Below, one piece after another: positions 17,015 through 26,578 of a stretch of 48,938 nucleotides of DNA. A program made the translations under genes and the position numbers. The notes under the pieces are model-generated. The model did no database searches. It was not told the origin of the DNA and was given only the letters and a program-made list of their open reading frames with translations. How positions within the stretch are numbered: the stretch's first letter is position 1; each line of letters starts with the position of its first letter. This DNA is from an uncultured Lachnospiraceae bacterium (GTDB lineage Bacteria > Bacillota > Clostridia > Lachnospirales > Lachnospiraceae), in contig CAJOFN010000006.1 in assembly GCA_905233905.1 (NCBI GenBank), positions 1-48,938 on the forward strand, read 5' to 3'.

Positions 17015-17497
17015 CTAAAGTTTTTTATACTTAGCTCTGATAAGAGGTATTATCTGCTCGGGAACAAAAACCGAAATATCTCCGCCATAAGACGCGAATT
17101 CCCTTACTATGGTGGAGCTTAGGTAAGAATAATTCAGCGAGGTCGTCAAAAATACCGTATCAAGCTCCGGTAACTCAACCCTGTTGGTCTGGGCTATCTG
17201 AAGCTCATATTCAAAATCTGTAACAGCCCGTAGCCCTCTGATAATGACCTGTGCATCAATGCTCTTCGCGTAATCCACCAAAAGCCCGTCAAAGGAATCC
17301 ACAGCTACGTTGGGATATTTGCCAACAAGCTCCTGTATCATACTAACACGTTCAGCCACAGAAAACAATGCGGTTTTTGAGCTGTTTGCCAAAACAGATA
17401 CCACAACCTCATCAAAAAGCTTTGCGGATCTTTCTATTATGTCCAGATGTCCGAATGTAATGGGATCAAAGCTCCCGGGATAGATCGCCTTTTTCAT
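17015..17497 (-). CDS. coaD: phosphopantetheine adenylyltransferase
   Basis: A 160-residue CoaD of standard length. The nucleotidyltransferase motif TFGH appears in [19 protein letters not shown] and the ISSTxxR-type motif as [14 protein letters not shown]. It makes dephospho-CoA from phosphopantetheine and ATP. It overlaps rsmD by 4 bp, a common pairing in Firmicutes. Confidence 0.97.
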   Translation of the reverse strand: MKKAIYPGSFDPITFGHLDIIERSAKLFDEVVVSVLANSSKTALFSVAERVSMIQELVGKYPNVAVDSFDGLLVDYAKSIDAQVIIRGLRAVTDFEYELQIAQTNRVELPELDTVFLTTSLNYSYLSSTIVREFASYGGDISVFVPEQIIPLIRAKYKKL

Positions 17498-18048
17498 TGT
17501 ACTGCCTTTTCAAAAAACAGATGCTTGTTGGTTTTATATCTCTTTTCTTTTTGAAGCTTAAAGACCCCTGCTTCTTCTGAAATGTCCGTATCTATATCCG
17601 CCTCAAGAATAAGGACTCCCCCATCCGATAAAAGCCCTGCTTCTATCACGCTAAGTATCAGCTTATCCTGACCGTCAAAGGCATAGGGCGGATCCATAAA
17701 TATTATATCATATGCCCCGGTAATGCGCCCTGAGCCTATAAGGGCTTTTACGTCTCCCTTAAGAACCTCAGCCTCTTCGGATAATCTTGTCTTTTTCAGG
17801 TTTTCATTTATGGCGTTTATAGCCCCATTATCCTTATCGGCAAACACACAGTGCCTTGCGCCTCTGCTAAGAGCCTCAATGCCTATCTGTCCGCTCCCGG
17901 CAAACAGATCCAGAAAATCTGCCCCCGGTATACGGTCCGAGATCATGTTAAAGAGGGTTTCCTTGATGCGATCCGTGGTAGGTCTTACATCCCTGCCCGG
18001 GGGAGTTACAAGCGGAATGCTTCTGCATTTCCCGGCAACCACCCTCAT
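17494..18048 (-). CDS. rsmD: 16S rRNA (guanine966-N2)-methyltransferase
   Basis: A 184-residue Rossmann-fold methyltransferase with [14 protein letters not shown] near the start, the AdoMet loop [18 protein letters not shown] and the N6/N2-methylase motif DPPY in [12 protein letters not shown]. It methylates 16S rRNA in the 30S subunit. Overlaps its neighbours on both sides by 4 bp. Confidence 0.95.
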   Translation of the reverse strand: MRVVAGKCRSIPLVTPPGRDVRPTTDRIKETLFNMISDRIPGADFLDLFAGSGQIGIEALSRGARHCVFADKDNGAINAINENLKKTRLSEEAEVLKGDVKALIGSGRITGAYDIIFMDPPYAFDGQDKLILSVIEAGLLSDGGVLILEADIDTDISEEAGVFKLQKEKRYKTNKHLFFEKAVQ

Positions 18049-18527
18049 TGCGGTCCATCCCTTGTGATCACGTCATATATAAGGTCAAATGCCCTCTTTG
18101 CGGCGTCAAGCCGTATCTGGTAACGGTTCCCCTTGAAATTGTATTTCCTGACGGTAACCTTATCCTTGTAGGCGCATCCGATATACACAAGTCCAACGGG
18201 CTTTTCGGGCGTGCCTCCGGTGGGTCCGGCTATCCCCGTTGTCGCGATGCCTATATCGCTTCCTGCAGCCCGCCTTGCTCCGAGAGCCATCTGTGCGGCT
18301 GTCTCCTCACTTACCGCGCCGACAGTATCAAGGGTCTCTTTCTTTACTCCGAGGTTCTTTTCCTTGGCTTCGTTGGAATATGTCACAAAGCCCTCGCCGA
18401 AAAGCTCCGAGATACCGCTATAAGCCACTAACTCACTTGCTATCATGCCGCCGGTGCAGGATTCCGCGCTGGCTATTTTGAGATTGTATTTGAATAATAG
18501 ATCTACTGCCTTATCTGCCTGTTTCAT
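18045..18527 (-). CDS. CinA C-terminal-domain protein (nicotinamide-nucleotide amidohydrolase, PncC type)
   Basis: A 160-residue stand-alone CinA C-terminal domain: ASAESCTGGMIASELV, GISELFGEGFVTYSNEAK, TGIAGPTGGTPEKPVGLVYIG. The family deamidates nicotinamide mononucleotide for NAD recycling. The N-terminal molybdopterin-like half of full CinA is absent, as in many PncC proteins. It lies between pgsA and rsmD with 4-bp overlaps. Confidence 0.93.
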   Translation of the reverse strand: MKQADKAVDLLFKYNLKIASAESCTGGMIASELVAYSGISELFGEGFVTYSNEAKEKNLGVKKETLDTVGAVSEETAAQMALGARRAAGSDIGIATTGIAGPTGGTPEKPVGLVYIGCAYKDKVTVRKYNFKGNRYQIRLDAAKRAFDLIYDVITRDGPQ

Positions 18528-19066
18528 TTATTCTCTTTTAAAACATTTTTATTTTTGATCACATAATCAAAAAGGGAAATTATTGTAAGTACAAGAGCGA
18601 TCCACATAAGGATACCCGCCAAAAATTTAAGCGGCGCTGCTATCGGTTCTATTATCATAACAATGACCATCAGCATCTGGAAAACGGTTTTGAATTTGCC
18701 CCAGTAGGAGGCTGCTATCACCACGCCGTTATCCGAGGCTATAAGCCGGAAGCCCGAAATGATAAACTCCCTGGATATTATGATCACCACTATCCATGAA
18801 GGGATTTCCTTTAATTCGATAAGGCATATCATCGCGGAACACACAAGCAGCTTATCCGCCAGCGGGTCCATGAATTTGCCGAAATTAGTCACCAGATTGT
18901 ATTTGCGGGCGATCTTGCCGTCCAGCATATCTGTAAGGCTTGCTATGATAAAGATTATCTCCGCTCCGATACGGAACCTTATATCATCAGGCGCCCACAG
19001 CAGCAAAGCCACAAAAAACGGCACTAATATCACTCGAAATGTCGTCAGCTTATTAGGCAGGTTCAT
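18524..19066 (-). CDS. pgsA: CDP-diacylglycerol--glycerol-3-phosphate 3-phosphatidyltransferase
   Basis: A 180-residue integral membrane enzyme with several hydrophobic segments and the CDP-alcohol phosphotransferase motif (D46, D49, G50, A53, R54, G63, D67, D71). It makes phosphatidylglycerol phosphate, the first step to phosphatidylglycerol and cardiolipin. It overlaps rimO by 14 bp. Confidence 0.94.
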   Translation of the reverse strand: MNLPNKLTTFRVILVPFFVALLLWAPDDIRFRIGAEIIFIIASLTDMLDGKIARKYNLVTNFGKFMDPLADKLLVCSAMICLIELKEIPSWIVVIIISREFIISGFRLIASDNGVVIAASYWGKFKTVFQMLMVIVMIIEPIAAPLKFLAGILMWIALVLTIISLFDYVIKNKNVLKENK

Positions 19067-20396
19067 TGTTGTTCCTTATCTGACCAATCACATCGTATTC
19101 CTTTGCCTCTGTCACATCCACCGTGACAAAATCTCCGCTCATAAGCTCGTAGGGCGATTCAAGGAATACATATCCGTCTACCTCCGGGGCATCCATATAG
19201 CTTCTGCCCACATACACATTACCCTCTCCCACAAGGGCTCCTTCGATAAATACGCGCTCCGCTCTTCCGATGCGCTTTTTATTTACCCGGGTTGATATTT
19301 CCTGCTGCAGGCTCATCAGCCTGTCGTATCTTTCCTGCTTTACTTCCTCGTCAAGCTGGCCTTCAAATTCCGCCGCGGCAGTCCCTTCCTGCCTCGAATA
19401 AGTAAATGCACCAAGCCTCTCAAAGCGCATAAGCTTTACAAATTCCAAAAGCTCTTCAAAGTCCTCTTCGCTTTCCCCGGGGAATCCCACTATGACCGTT
19501 GTACGGATAGTAATATCCGGTATCAGCTTTCGGAGCTTGACTATGGTAGATTCAAGCTGCCATCTGTCAGTATACCTGCCCATGCGCCGCAGAATGTCAT
19601 CATTGCAGTGCTGTATGGGCATATCAATATAGTGGCAGACCTTTTTGTTCCGTAATATGGCAGCGATCAGCCCGTCGTCTATCTCTTCGGGATAGGCATA
19701 CATCAGCCTTACCCACTCAATACCCTCTATGGCGCAAAGCTCATCCAACAACCTTCCCAGGCTCTTTTGACCGTAGATGTCAGTGCCGTAAACCGTGGTC
19801 TCCTGGGCGACAAGGATCAGCTCCCTGACTCCCTCAAATACAAGCTGTCTGGCTTCCTCCACAAGCTGTTCTATGGGAACGCTCCTGTAGCTGCCTCTTA
19901 CAAAGGGGATTACGCAGTAGGTACAGTGCTTGTCACAGCCCTCGGCGATCTTAAGGTAGGCATAATGCCCACCGGTGGAAACCATCCTTCCCCTGCCAAA
20001 TTCAGGAAGTCCTGCGGGCTCTGAGGTCTTTACGAAGGTATCTCCCTTTAATGCGGCGTTTACGGCTTCAACGATTTTATCATAATCGTTGGTGCCTATG
20101 ATCCCATCAACCTCTGGAAGCTCCTTTGCAAAATTATCGGCATACCTCTGTGCCAGGCATCCGCAGGCAAGAAGTACCTTGCATTTGCCCTCGGTCTTGT
20201 AGCTTCCAAGCTCTATTATGGAATTTATGCTCTCCTCCATTGCGTCATGGATGAAGCAGCAGGTATTTACAATGATGATCTCAGCCTCAGCCTTGTCGTC
20301 AGTCAGCTCAAAACCCGCATCCTCCAAGAGATAGAGCATATGCTCGGAATCTACCAAATTCTTATCACAGCCTAATGAAACAAAGCAGATCTTCAT
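19053..20396 (-). CDS. rimO: ribosomal protein S12 methylthiotransferase
   Basis: A 447-residue radical SAM enzyme. Three cysteines of the N-terminal UPF0004 domain are Cys10, Cys46 and Cys80; the radical SAM motif is Cys154/158/161 in EGCDKHCTYCVIPFVRGSYRS. A TRAM domain ends the protein. The cluster arrangement and the short N-terminus fit RimO better than MiaB. It adds a methylthio group to an Asp of ribosomal protein S12. Overlaps rpoZ by 4 bp. Confidence 0.95.
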   Translation of the reverse strand: MKICFVSLGCDKNLVDSEHMLYLLEDAGFELTDDKAEAEIIIVNTCCFIHDAMEESINSIIELGSYKTEGKCKVLLACGCLAQRYADNFAKELPEVDGIIGTNDYDKIVEAVNAALKGDTFVKTSEPAGLPEFGRGRMVSTGGHYAYLKIAEGCDKHCTYCVIPFVRGSYRSVPIEQLVEEARQLVFEGVRELILVAQETTVYGTDIYGQKSLGRLLDELCAIEGIEWVRLMYAYPEEIDDGLIAAILRNKKVCHYIDMPIQHCNDDILRRMGRYTDRWQLESTIVKLRKLIPDITIRTTVIVGFPGESEEDFEELLEFVKLMRFERLGAFTYSRQEGTAAAEFEGQLDEEVKQERYDRLMSLQQEISTRVNKKRIGRAERVFIEGALVGEGNVYVGRSYMDAPEVDGYVFLESPYELMSGDFVTVDVTEAKEYDVIGQIRNNNEPA

Positions 20397-20905
20397 GCTT
20401 CTTCTGTCTCGGTCCCGGCTGCCTCTTCCTTAGCGGCTTCTTCTACGGCAGGCGCTTCTTCCTTAACAGCTTCCTCTGCTGCGGGTGCCTCCTCCTTAAC
20501 GGGTTCAGCGGGCTCCTCCTTAGCGGCAGCAGCCTTTCTGCCTCTTTTGGGCTTTTCGGCAGTAGCAGCAAGCTCTGCTTCCTTTGCCCTCTTCTCGTCT
20601 ACCAGCACGCGCATCTCTTTTGTCTTCTGTGTGATCTCATCAAGCTTTGCCTGCTCTTCATCGGCTTCCTCAGCGGTAAGCAGCTTTAATTTACCCTCAT
20701 ACATCTCATCTACGGCAATGGACAGAGGCTTTCTGCCGTATGCCCTTTTTTCCGCTATCAAGGGCTCGGATGTATCGATCAGTTGTCTTGCTCTCTTAGC
20801 TGTGGCACATACGATGCTGTAACGGCTGTTTACCACGGGCTCCTCCCCGATCACCACATCATCATTTACTACCTTCATCAGCTCCACATAAGACGGATGT
20901 ATCAT
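20393..20905 (-). CDS. rpoZ: RNA polymerase omega subunit with a long Glu/Ala repeat tail
   Basis: A 170-residue protein. Residues 1-75 match Lachnospiraceae-type omega (HPSYVELMKVVND, NSRYSIVCATAKRARQLID, KPLSIAVDEMYEGKL). The remaining 95 residues are an extension: a charged helix, a basic patch (KPKRGRKAAAAK) and an acidic tail built from repeats of about ten residues of the form KEEAPAxEEA. Omega helps assemble RNA polymerase. The tail roughly doubles normal size and is probably disordered. The repeat DNA may vary in copy number between strains. Confidence 0.9.
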   Translation of the reverse strand: MIHPSYVELMKVVNDDVVIGEEPVVNSRYSIVCATAKRARQLIDTSEPLIAEKRAYGRKPLSIAVDEMYEGKLKLLTAEEADEEQAKLDEITQKTKEMRVLVDEKRAKEAELAATAEKPKRGRKAAAAKEEPAEPVKEEAPAAEEAVKEEAPAVEEAAKEEAAGTETEEA

Positions 20906-20926
20906 TTATCTTTCCTCCTTTAATCA

Positions 20927-21556
20927 TTAAGCAAAAGCCTTAAGCTGCGACTGCATCATCGCTATTGCGGATTTATTGCGTTTGGTTGCAAAATGCTCAC
21001 TCTGTATTATTCCGTGAACCTCACAAACGGCCTCTTCCAACACGTCATTGATTATCAGATAATCATATCTGGGCATGAGAGCCGATTCCCTGGCGGAAAT
21101 GGCAAGCCTCTGGCTTATCACCTCGCTGCTCTCGGTGCCTCTCCCCACAAGCCGCTCCTTAAGCTCATCCGCGCTTGGCGGCATCACGAACAGAAGCAGC
21201 GCGTCGGGAAATATATCCCTTACCTGTAAGGCTCCCTGAACCTCGATCTCCAGTATGACATCCTTGCCCTCTCTGGTAAGCTGGGTCACATATTCCTTTG
21301 GGGTTCCGTAAGAGTTGCCGTTGAAGGTGGCATACTCCAAAAACTCCCCATTGGCTATCATCTCATCAAATTCCTGACGGCTCTTAAAGAAATACTCCCT
21401 GCCGTCCCTTTCGCCTGTACGGATAGGCCGCGTGGTGGCGGAAATTGATAAATGGTAAAAGCCCGGATATGAGGACATAAGATGTTTCATGATGGTTCCC
21501 TTGCCTGCCCCGGAAAATCCCGACAGAACTATCACCATCCCCTTATCATGCTTCAT
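20927..21556 (-). CDS. gmk: guanylate kinase
   Basis: A 209-residue kinase with the P-loop SGFSGAGKGT near residues 11-20 and the GMP-binding stretch SISATTRPIRTGERDGREYFF. It converts GMP to GDP. It overlaps remA by 11 bp and lies 21 bp before rpoZ, the standard Firmicutes order. Confidence 0.97.
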   Translation of the reverse strand: MKHDKGMVIVLSGFSGAGKGTIMKHLMSSYPGFYHLSISATTRPIRTGERDGREYFFKSRQEFDEMIANGEFLEYATFNGNSYGTPKEYVTQLTREGKDVILEIEVQGALQVRDIFPDALLLFVMPPSADELKERLVGRGTESSEVISQRLAISARESALMPRYDYLIINDVLEEAVCEVHGIIQSEHFATKRNKSAIAMMQSQLKAFA

Positions 21557-21806
21557 CCTTCTTTTGCTCCTCTTGCTTTCTGGTGCGGTCTGCTATCGTC
21601 TCGGGAACCAATGCCGACAATACCACCTGTCCCGTCTCAGTGACCAAAAGCGCCCTGGTACGGCGGCCCTGGGTAGCGTCTATTGCCATCCCCTCGTCCC
21701 TGGCCTTGGCTATCATTCGCTTTGCCGGGGCGGAGTCGGGCGTTATCATCACAACAACCTTGTCGTCATTTATCATATTTCCAAAGCCTATATTGATAAA
21801 TGCCAT
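21546..21806 (-). CDS. remA: RemA/DUF370 regulator
   Basis: An 86-residue RemA-like protein (INIGFGNMINDDKVVVMI, PDSAPAKRMIAKARDEGMAIDATQGRRTRALLV). In Bacillus subtilis RemA is a DNA-binding activator of biofilm matrix and osmolyte genes. The position between yicC and gmk is conserved. The C-terminal ten residues are a charged tail. Confidence 0.93.
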   Translation of the reverse strand: MAFINIGFGNMINDDKVVVMITPDSAPAKRMIAKARDEGMAIDATQGRRTRALLVTETGQVVLSALVPETIADRTRKQEEQKKDEA

Positions 21807-21811
21807 AGCTG

Positions 21812-22690
21812 CTACTCCAGATTCTGAACCTGTTCCCTGATCTTTTCTATAAGTGTCTTAAGCTCTATCCCTAACTGGGCGATCTGCGGGTCCTGGGACT
21901 TGGAAAGAATGGTATTTGCTTCCCTGTTCATCTCCTGTGCCAGAAAATCCAGCTTGCGTCCCACAGCTTCCCCTGTCTCAAGCGTCTTTTTCATTTCCTT
22001 GACATGGGAATAAAGCCTTACTATCTCCTCATCCACGCATATCTTGTCAGCGTAGATCGTAACCTCAGCGGCGATCCTGCTGTCGTCTATCCTGCCGTTT
22101 TCAATGAGCTCTGAGATCTTCTGGGTAAGCCTTTCCTTGTACTCGGCGATAATGTCAGGGGAACGCTCCTTAATGGCATCCACCATAGAGTCCATCTCCT
22201 GCGCCTTTAAGATGAGATCGGCCTTTAAATTCTCACCCTCGATCCTGCGGCTTTCAAGCAGCTTGTCGCATGCGGCGCCAACTACCTCAAGCACCATCTC
22301 ACTAAGCTCCTTTTCGTCCCGTTCCTCGGCAACCAGCTCAAATACGTCGGGATAGGAAGCAAGGGAGGAAACGGTAACATCGTTTACAATGCCAAACTCC
22401 TTTGCCATTGCTTCCATGTTCTCAACATATGCCCTTGCCAGCTTGTCATTGTAGCGGATGGTATAGGTCTCGTCCGCGGACTGCTCATAATGCACATAGG
22501 CATCTACCTTGCCGCGGCCGATGTTCTTTTTTAAATATTCTCTGATCGCCGGCTCTAAAGCCGTAATGCTGCGTGAAGTCTTGATATTGACATCCAGATA
22601 CCTGTGGTTGACGGACTTAAGCTCAACCACAACCCGTTTGGTCCCGGATACCTTCTCGCAGCGCCCGAAACCTGTCATCGAGCTTATCAT
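21812..22690 (-). CDS. yicC: YicC-family endoribonuclease
   Basis: A 292-residue YicC protein: MTGFGRCE at the N-terminus, VELKSVNHRYLD, and a C-terminal DUF1732 half with ELIENGRIDDSRIAAEV and KLDFLAQEMNREANTILSKS. The family is an RNase implicated in small-RNA turnover. GGGGGATG precedes the first ATG. It leads the long minus-strand unit from the promoter at 22741-22769. Confidence 0.94.
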   Translation of the reverse strand: MISSMTGFGRCEKVSGTKRVVVELKSVNHRYLDVNIKTSRSITALEPAIREYLKKNIGRGKVDAYVHYEQSADETYTIRYNDKLARAYVENMEAMAKEFGIVNDVTVSSLASYPDVFELVAEERDEKELSEMVLEVVGAACDKLLESRRIEGENLKADLILKAQEMDSMVDAIKERSPDIIAEYKERLTQKISELIENGRIDDSRIAAEVTIYADKICVDEEIVRLYSHVKEMKKTLETGEAVGRKLDFLAQEMNREANTILSKSQDPQIAQLGIELKTLIEKIREQVQNLE

Positions 22691-22740
22691 TGCAAATCAT
22701 CCCCCATATGTGATACGATACCCTATAAACATACAGAGTT

Positions 22741-22769
22741 ATTATACCCAATACCACCCTTCAAGTCAA
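22741..22769 (-). promoter_or_regulatory. strong sigma-A promoter of the yicC-to-his unit
   Basis: On the minus strand TTGACT (22764-22769) and a perfect TATAAT (22741-22746) are separated by exactly 17 nt. The transcript would start near 22734, 44 nt before yicC. No further good promoter or terminator is visible in the next 15 kb of tightly packed genes. Confidence 0.8.
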
Positions 22770-22785
22770 CGAAAAGGAAGATAAT

Positions 22786-24531
22786 ATGGCTTTTGACGGA
22801 GTTACAATACGCGCCCTTGTGCGGCAGCTTGATAAAGAACTGAAAGGCGCATACATCAGAAAGATCGCCCAGCCCGAAGCATCAGAGCTTCTGCTCACCC
22901 TAAAGGGCTCCACTGGCACTAAGCGGCTTTTTATGTCTGCCAGCGCCACCCTGCCCCTTATCTATCTTACAGAGGAGAACAAGCCGGCTCCCATGACCGC
23001 GCCCAATTTCTGCATGCTCCTTCGCAAGCATATCGGAAGCGGCCGTATTACAGACATAACCCAGCCCGGCAACGAGCGTGTCATCCGCATTGATGTGGAG
23101 CACCGCAATGAGCTTGGCGATCCCGCCGCAAAGAGGCTCTATATCGAGATAATGGGCAAGCACTCCAATATTGTTTTCACCGACGAAAATGACCTGATCC
23201 TTGACGGGATCAAGCATATCTCCTTTACCACCAGCTCCGTCCGTGAGATCCTTCCCGGCAGGACCTATTTCATCCCCTCCCAGGAAGGAAAGACCAATCC
23301 CTATGAGACTTCCCGGGAAGAATTTATTTCATCGATAACAGGCGCCCACATGAAGCTTGCCGGTGCCATCAGCAAAAGCTACACCGGCATTTCCAAAACC
23401 ACAGCCCAGGAAGCCGCTTTCCGTGCCGGGCTTGACGGCGATGCCAGCACCGACTCCCTTGCCGAAGAGGATATCCCGCATTTATGGGACAGTTTTTTTG
23501 AGCTTATTCATGAGGTTGATAATGATGCTGCCTCTTCCTGCATCATATATGACGATAAAAATAACCCGGTGGAATTTGCTCCCTATCGCCTGACAATGTA
23601 TGGCGATATGACGGTGGCGGAAATACCTTCAATTTCACAGACTCTTTCAACCTATTACAGCAATAAGAACCGCGCCCAGAACATCCACCAGAAGTCCACG
23701 GATCTCCGCAAATTAGTTTCAACCCTGTTAGAGCGCGCCGAGAAAAAGCTTGCCCTACAGCAGCGCCAGATGGCGGATACCGCCAAGATGGATACCTTAA
23801 AGACCTACGGCACACTCCTTCAGGTATATCCCCACGAAGCTGCCCCCGGCGCGAAGGAGGTAACCCTTACGGATTTTGAAACAAATGAGCCTGTAAAAAT
23901 ACCCCTTGATCCCGACAAGAACTCCATAGACAACGCCACCGCTTACTTTGAACGCTACGCCAGATTAAAGCGCACCAAAGAGGCTCTTAACGTACAGCTT
24001 GCAAACACAAGCTCTTCGGTAGAGCATCTTGCATCCATCCAGAATGCACTTTCCATAGCGGAAAACGAAGCCGATCTTGCAGAGATAAGGCGGGAGCTTT
24101 ATGAATCCGGCTACATCAGAAAACGCCAGAACAAAAAGGGCTCGCGGCAGGAAAAAAGCCGCCCCCTCCACTATCTCACCGGGGACGGCTTTCATATCTA
24201 TGTGGGTAAGAATAATTTCCAGAATGACGAGCTTACCTTCAAGCTTGCCACAGGCAATGACTGGTGGTTTCATGCCAAAAAGATACCCGGCTCCCATGTC
24301 ATAGTCCGCACCGAAGGACGCCAGCTTCCCGATGAGGTCTTTGAGACCTGCGCCCGCATAGCAGGCTATTATTCCTCCGGCCGCATGTCTGACAAGCTTG
24401 AGATCGACTATATCCAAAAAAAGGAAGTCAAAAAGCCCTCCGGAGCCGTACCCGGCTATGTGATCTATTACACCAATTACTCTATGACCGTTCCCCCGAC
24501 TCTGCCGGAGGATTTACAGCTCATAGATTAG
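22786..24531 (+). CDS. rqcH: NFACT-family ribosome quality control factor RqcH
   Basis: A 581-residue protein with the NFACT-N domain (FDGVTIRALVRQLDKEL, YIEIMGKHSNIVF), a central helical and coiled-coil part, and the NFACT-R domain (GDGFHIYVGKNNFQNDEL, WWFHAKKIPGSHV). In Bacillus RqcH binds the split 50S-peptidyl-tRNA complex and adds alanine tails to stalled chains; older labels call it fibronectin-binding. AAGGAAG precedes the ATG. It is divergent from yicC, as yloA and yloC are in Bacillus. Its 3' end overlaps convergent recG by 11 bp. Confidence 0.93.
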   Translation: MAFDGVTIRALVRQLDKELKGAYIRKIAQPEASELLLTLKGSTGTKRLFMSASATLPLIYLTEENKPAPMTAPNFCMLLRKHIGSGRITDITQPGNERVIRIDVEHRNELGDPAAKRLYIEIMGKHSNIVFTDENDLILDGIKHISFTTSSVREILPGRTYFIPSQEGKTNPYETSREEFISSITGAHMKLAGAISKSYTGISKTTAQEAAFRAGLDGDASTDSLAEEDIPHLWDSFFELIHEVDNDAASSCIIYDDKNNPVEFAPYRLTMYGDMTVAEIPSISQTLSTYYSNKNRAQNIHQKSTDLRKLVSTLLERAEKKLALQQRQMADTAKMDTLKTYGTLLQVYPHEAAPGAKEVTLTDFETNEPVKIPLDPDKNSIDNATAYFERYARLKRTKEALNVQLANTSSSVEHLASIQNALSIAENEADLAEIRRELYESGYIRKRQNKKGSRQEKSRPLHYLTGDGFHIYVGKNNFQNDELTFKLATGNDWWFHAKKIPGSHVIVRTEGRQLPDEVFETCARIAGYYSSGRMSDKLEIDYIQKKEVKKPSGAVPGYVIYYTNYSMTVPPTLPEDLQLID

Positions 24532-26575
24532 AATATACCACGGTATCCATCTTCTTAAGGTATCCGGCGATCTTACGGGATTCCTCGGATTTGAGCTGCG
24601 GATCGGCAGCCGTGATCTCCTTTGCGTCCGCCGAAGCCTCACGCATGACATCCGCGTCCTGGTAAATATCGGCAAGCTTAAAATCCATATCCCCGCTCTG
24701 TCGGATTCCGTAAAAATCCCCGGGTCCCCTCAGTCTTAAGTCCTCGCTTGCGATAAAAAACCCGTCATTAGACTGGGCAAGGATCTTTAATCTCTCGCTT
24801 GATTCTTCATCCTCCGAGGCATCCACAAACATACAGAAGGACTGCCACTGTCCTCTGCCAACCCTGCCTCTTAGCTGATGAAGCTGGGCAAGCCCGAATC
24901 TGTTGGCATCCTCTATCAGCATGACTGTGGCATTGGGTACGTTGACTCCTACTTCAACAACTGTCGTGGATACTAAAACATCGGTTCTTCCTTCCGCGAA
25001 ATCCCCTACAACCTCATCCTTCTGCTCAGGGGACATCCTTCCGTGAAGCATTCCTATCTTTATCTCTCCCCCGTAATATTTTTCAAGGGCACCGGCGTAC
25101 TCCGTAACATTCTCCGCCTCTGTCTTTTCGCTTGCTTCCACCAGGGGACAGATAATATAAGCCTGATGCTTTCCTGATACCTCTTTTTTGATGAAATCAT
25201 AGGCCTTGCTTCGCTGATTTTTGGTGATTATGGCGTTCTTGGTACGAAGCCGGCTTGTGGGCACATCCTTAATGACCGATATCTTCATATCGCTGTACAG
25301 GATCATTGCAAGAGTTCTGGGAATGGGCGTTGCGCTCATAACTATCACATGAGGATCCTGCCCCTTCTGGGAGAGGATCTTTCTCTGCTTTACCCCGAAG
25401 CGGTGCTGTTCGTCAGTCACCACCACCGCCAGGCTGTGATAGTTCATATTATCGGACAGCAGCGCGTGTGTCCCGACAATGAACAATCCCCCCTCATTCG
25501 CGGCCCGTTCGTTTAATTTCTTTCTTTTTGCTCCCTTGTCCGAGCCCGTTATACAGATCACGTCATAGGGCAGGTCAAACATTTTTATGTAATCGGCAAA
25601 GGTTCTTTCATGCTGTCTGCAAAGCACCTCTGTGGGCGCCATGATCGCTGCCTGGAAACCGTTTTCAACCGCCATAAGCATAGCTAAAAACGCGATAATG
25701 GTCTTTCCGCTTCCCACATCTCCCTGCAGCAGCCTCTGGGATACCACCTCAGACGAAAAATCCTTTTTTATATCCTCCAGGGTGTCCTTCTGTCCCGTAG
25801 TCAGGGGAAAGGGCAGATTTGAAAGAACCTTTTCATACTGGACTGTTTCGGGAAAGCTCCACCTGTTTGGAATGGCGGAAATCCCGGCGCCTTCCATCTC
25901 CTTTGTAATAAAGAATTTAAGGAATTCATCATAAACAAGCCGTCTTCTGGCGTTTGTAAGGCTTTCCATATCATCCGGCCTGTGCATCTGGTCCATGGCC
26001 CTGTGATAGCCCCACAGCTCCCTCTTCTTTAAAATATCCGCCGGCAGATATTCCTCTGTAAGTTCAATATCATCCAGGCAGAGAGCCATTGCCTTTTTTA
26101 TGGCTTTGTTGGTAAGACCCTTTGTAAGTGAATATACCGCCTGGGGGCTGCGCTCTAATTTATCATATTCCAATGGTTTAAACACCACAGGCTGAACAAG
26201 CTGCCAGACATTTTCCCTTACTGCCTTTAGCTCACCGTAAAAAACATATTCGGTACGAACCTTTATGCTGCTTTTAAGATACGGCATCCGAAACCATATC
26301 ATCTCAAGCCTTTCATCCCCAATTACGCAGCCTGTGGTGGAAATATCCATCTTTGAGGTATGCCTTACCACCACATTTGTCCGAAGGCTCGTCCTTACCG
26401 CTACCTTTTTGCCCTCATTCCCTGAAAGCTTTTTTATGGGCTTTGGATATAGCTGGTAGGTTCTTGGGAAATCATAAATAAGGGCGCCCACACAGTCTAT
26501 GTCGAGCGCCTTAAAAAGCTTTTCAGATTTGGGTCCGACACCTTTTATTTTGGTAATCCCGTCGTCAAATCTCAT
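24521..26575 (-). CDS. recG: ATP-dependent DNA helicase RecG
   Basis: A 684-residue full-length RecG: an N-terminal wedge/OB region, the helicase P-loop QGDVGSGKTI, the DEQH box in VVVTDEQHRFGVKQR, SATPIPRT, and the helicase C half with EVGVNVPNATVM and QLHQLRGRVGRG. It reverses stalled forks and moves branched DNA. It is the last gene of the permease-kinase/gls24/fakA unit, 3 bp after fakA. Confidence 0.97.
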   Translation of the reverse strand: MRFDDGITKIKGVGPKSEKLFKALDIDCVGALIYDFPRTYQLYPKPIKKLSGNEGKKVAVRTSLRTNVVVRHTSKMDISTTGCVIGDERLEMIWFRMPYLKSSIKVRTEYVFYGELKAVRENVWQLVQPVVFKPLEYDKLERSPQAVYSLTKGLTNKAIKKAMALCLDDIELTEEYLPADILKKRELWGYHRAMDQMHRPDDMESLTNARRRLVYDEFLKFFITKEMEGAGISAIPNRWSFPETVQYEKVLSNLPFPLTTGQKDTLEDIKKDFSSEVVSQRLLQGDVGSGKTIIAFLAMLMAVENGFQAAIMAPTEVLCRQHERTFADYIKMFDLPYDVICITGSDKGAKRKKLNERAANEGGLFIVGTHALLSDNMNYHSLAVVVTDEQHRFGVKQRKILSQKGQDPHVIVMSATPIPRTLAMILYSDMKISVIKDVPTSRLRTKNAIITKNQRSKAYDFIKKEVSGKHQAYIICPLVEASEKTEAENVTEYAGALEKYYGGEIKIGMLHGRMSPEQKDEVVGDFAEGRTDVLVSTTVVEVGVNVPNATVMLIEDANRFGLAQLHQLRGRVGRGQWQSFCMFVDASEDEESSERLKILAQSNDGFFIASEDLRLRGPGDFYGIRQSGDMDFKLADIYQDADVMREASADAKEITAADPQLKSEESRKIAGYLKKMDTVVYSNL

Positions 26576-26578
26576 TTG

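Noticed and set aside
20396..20540. CRISPR-like repeats in the rpoZ tail
   Set aside because: The repeats are in-frame codons of a low-complexity protein tail, imperfect and without unique spacers.
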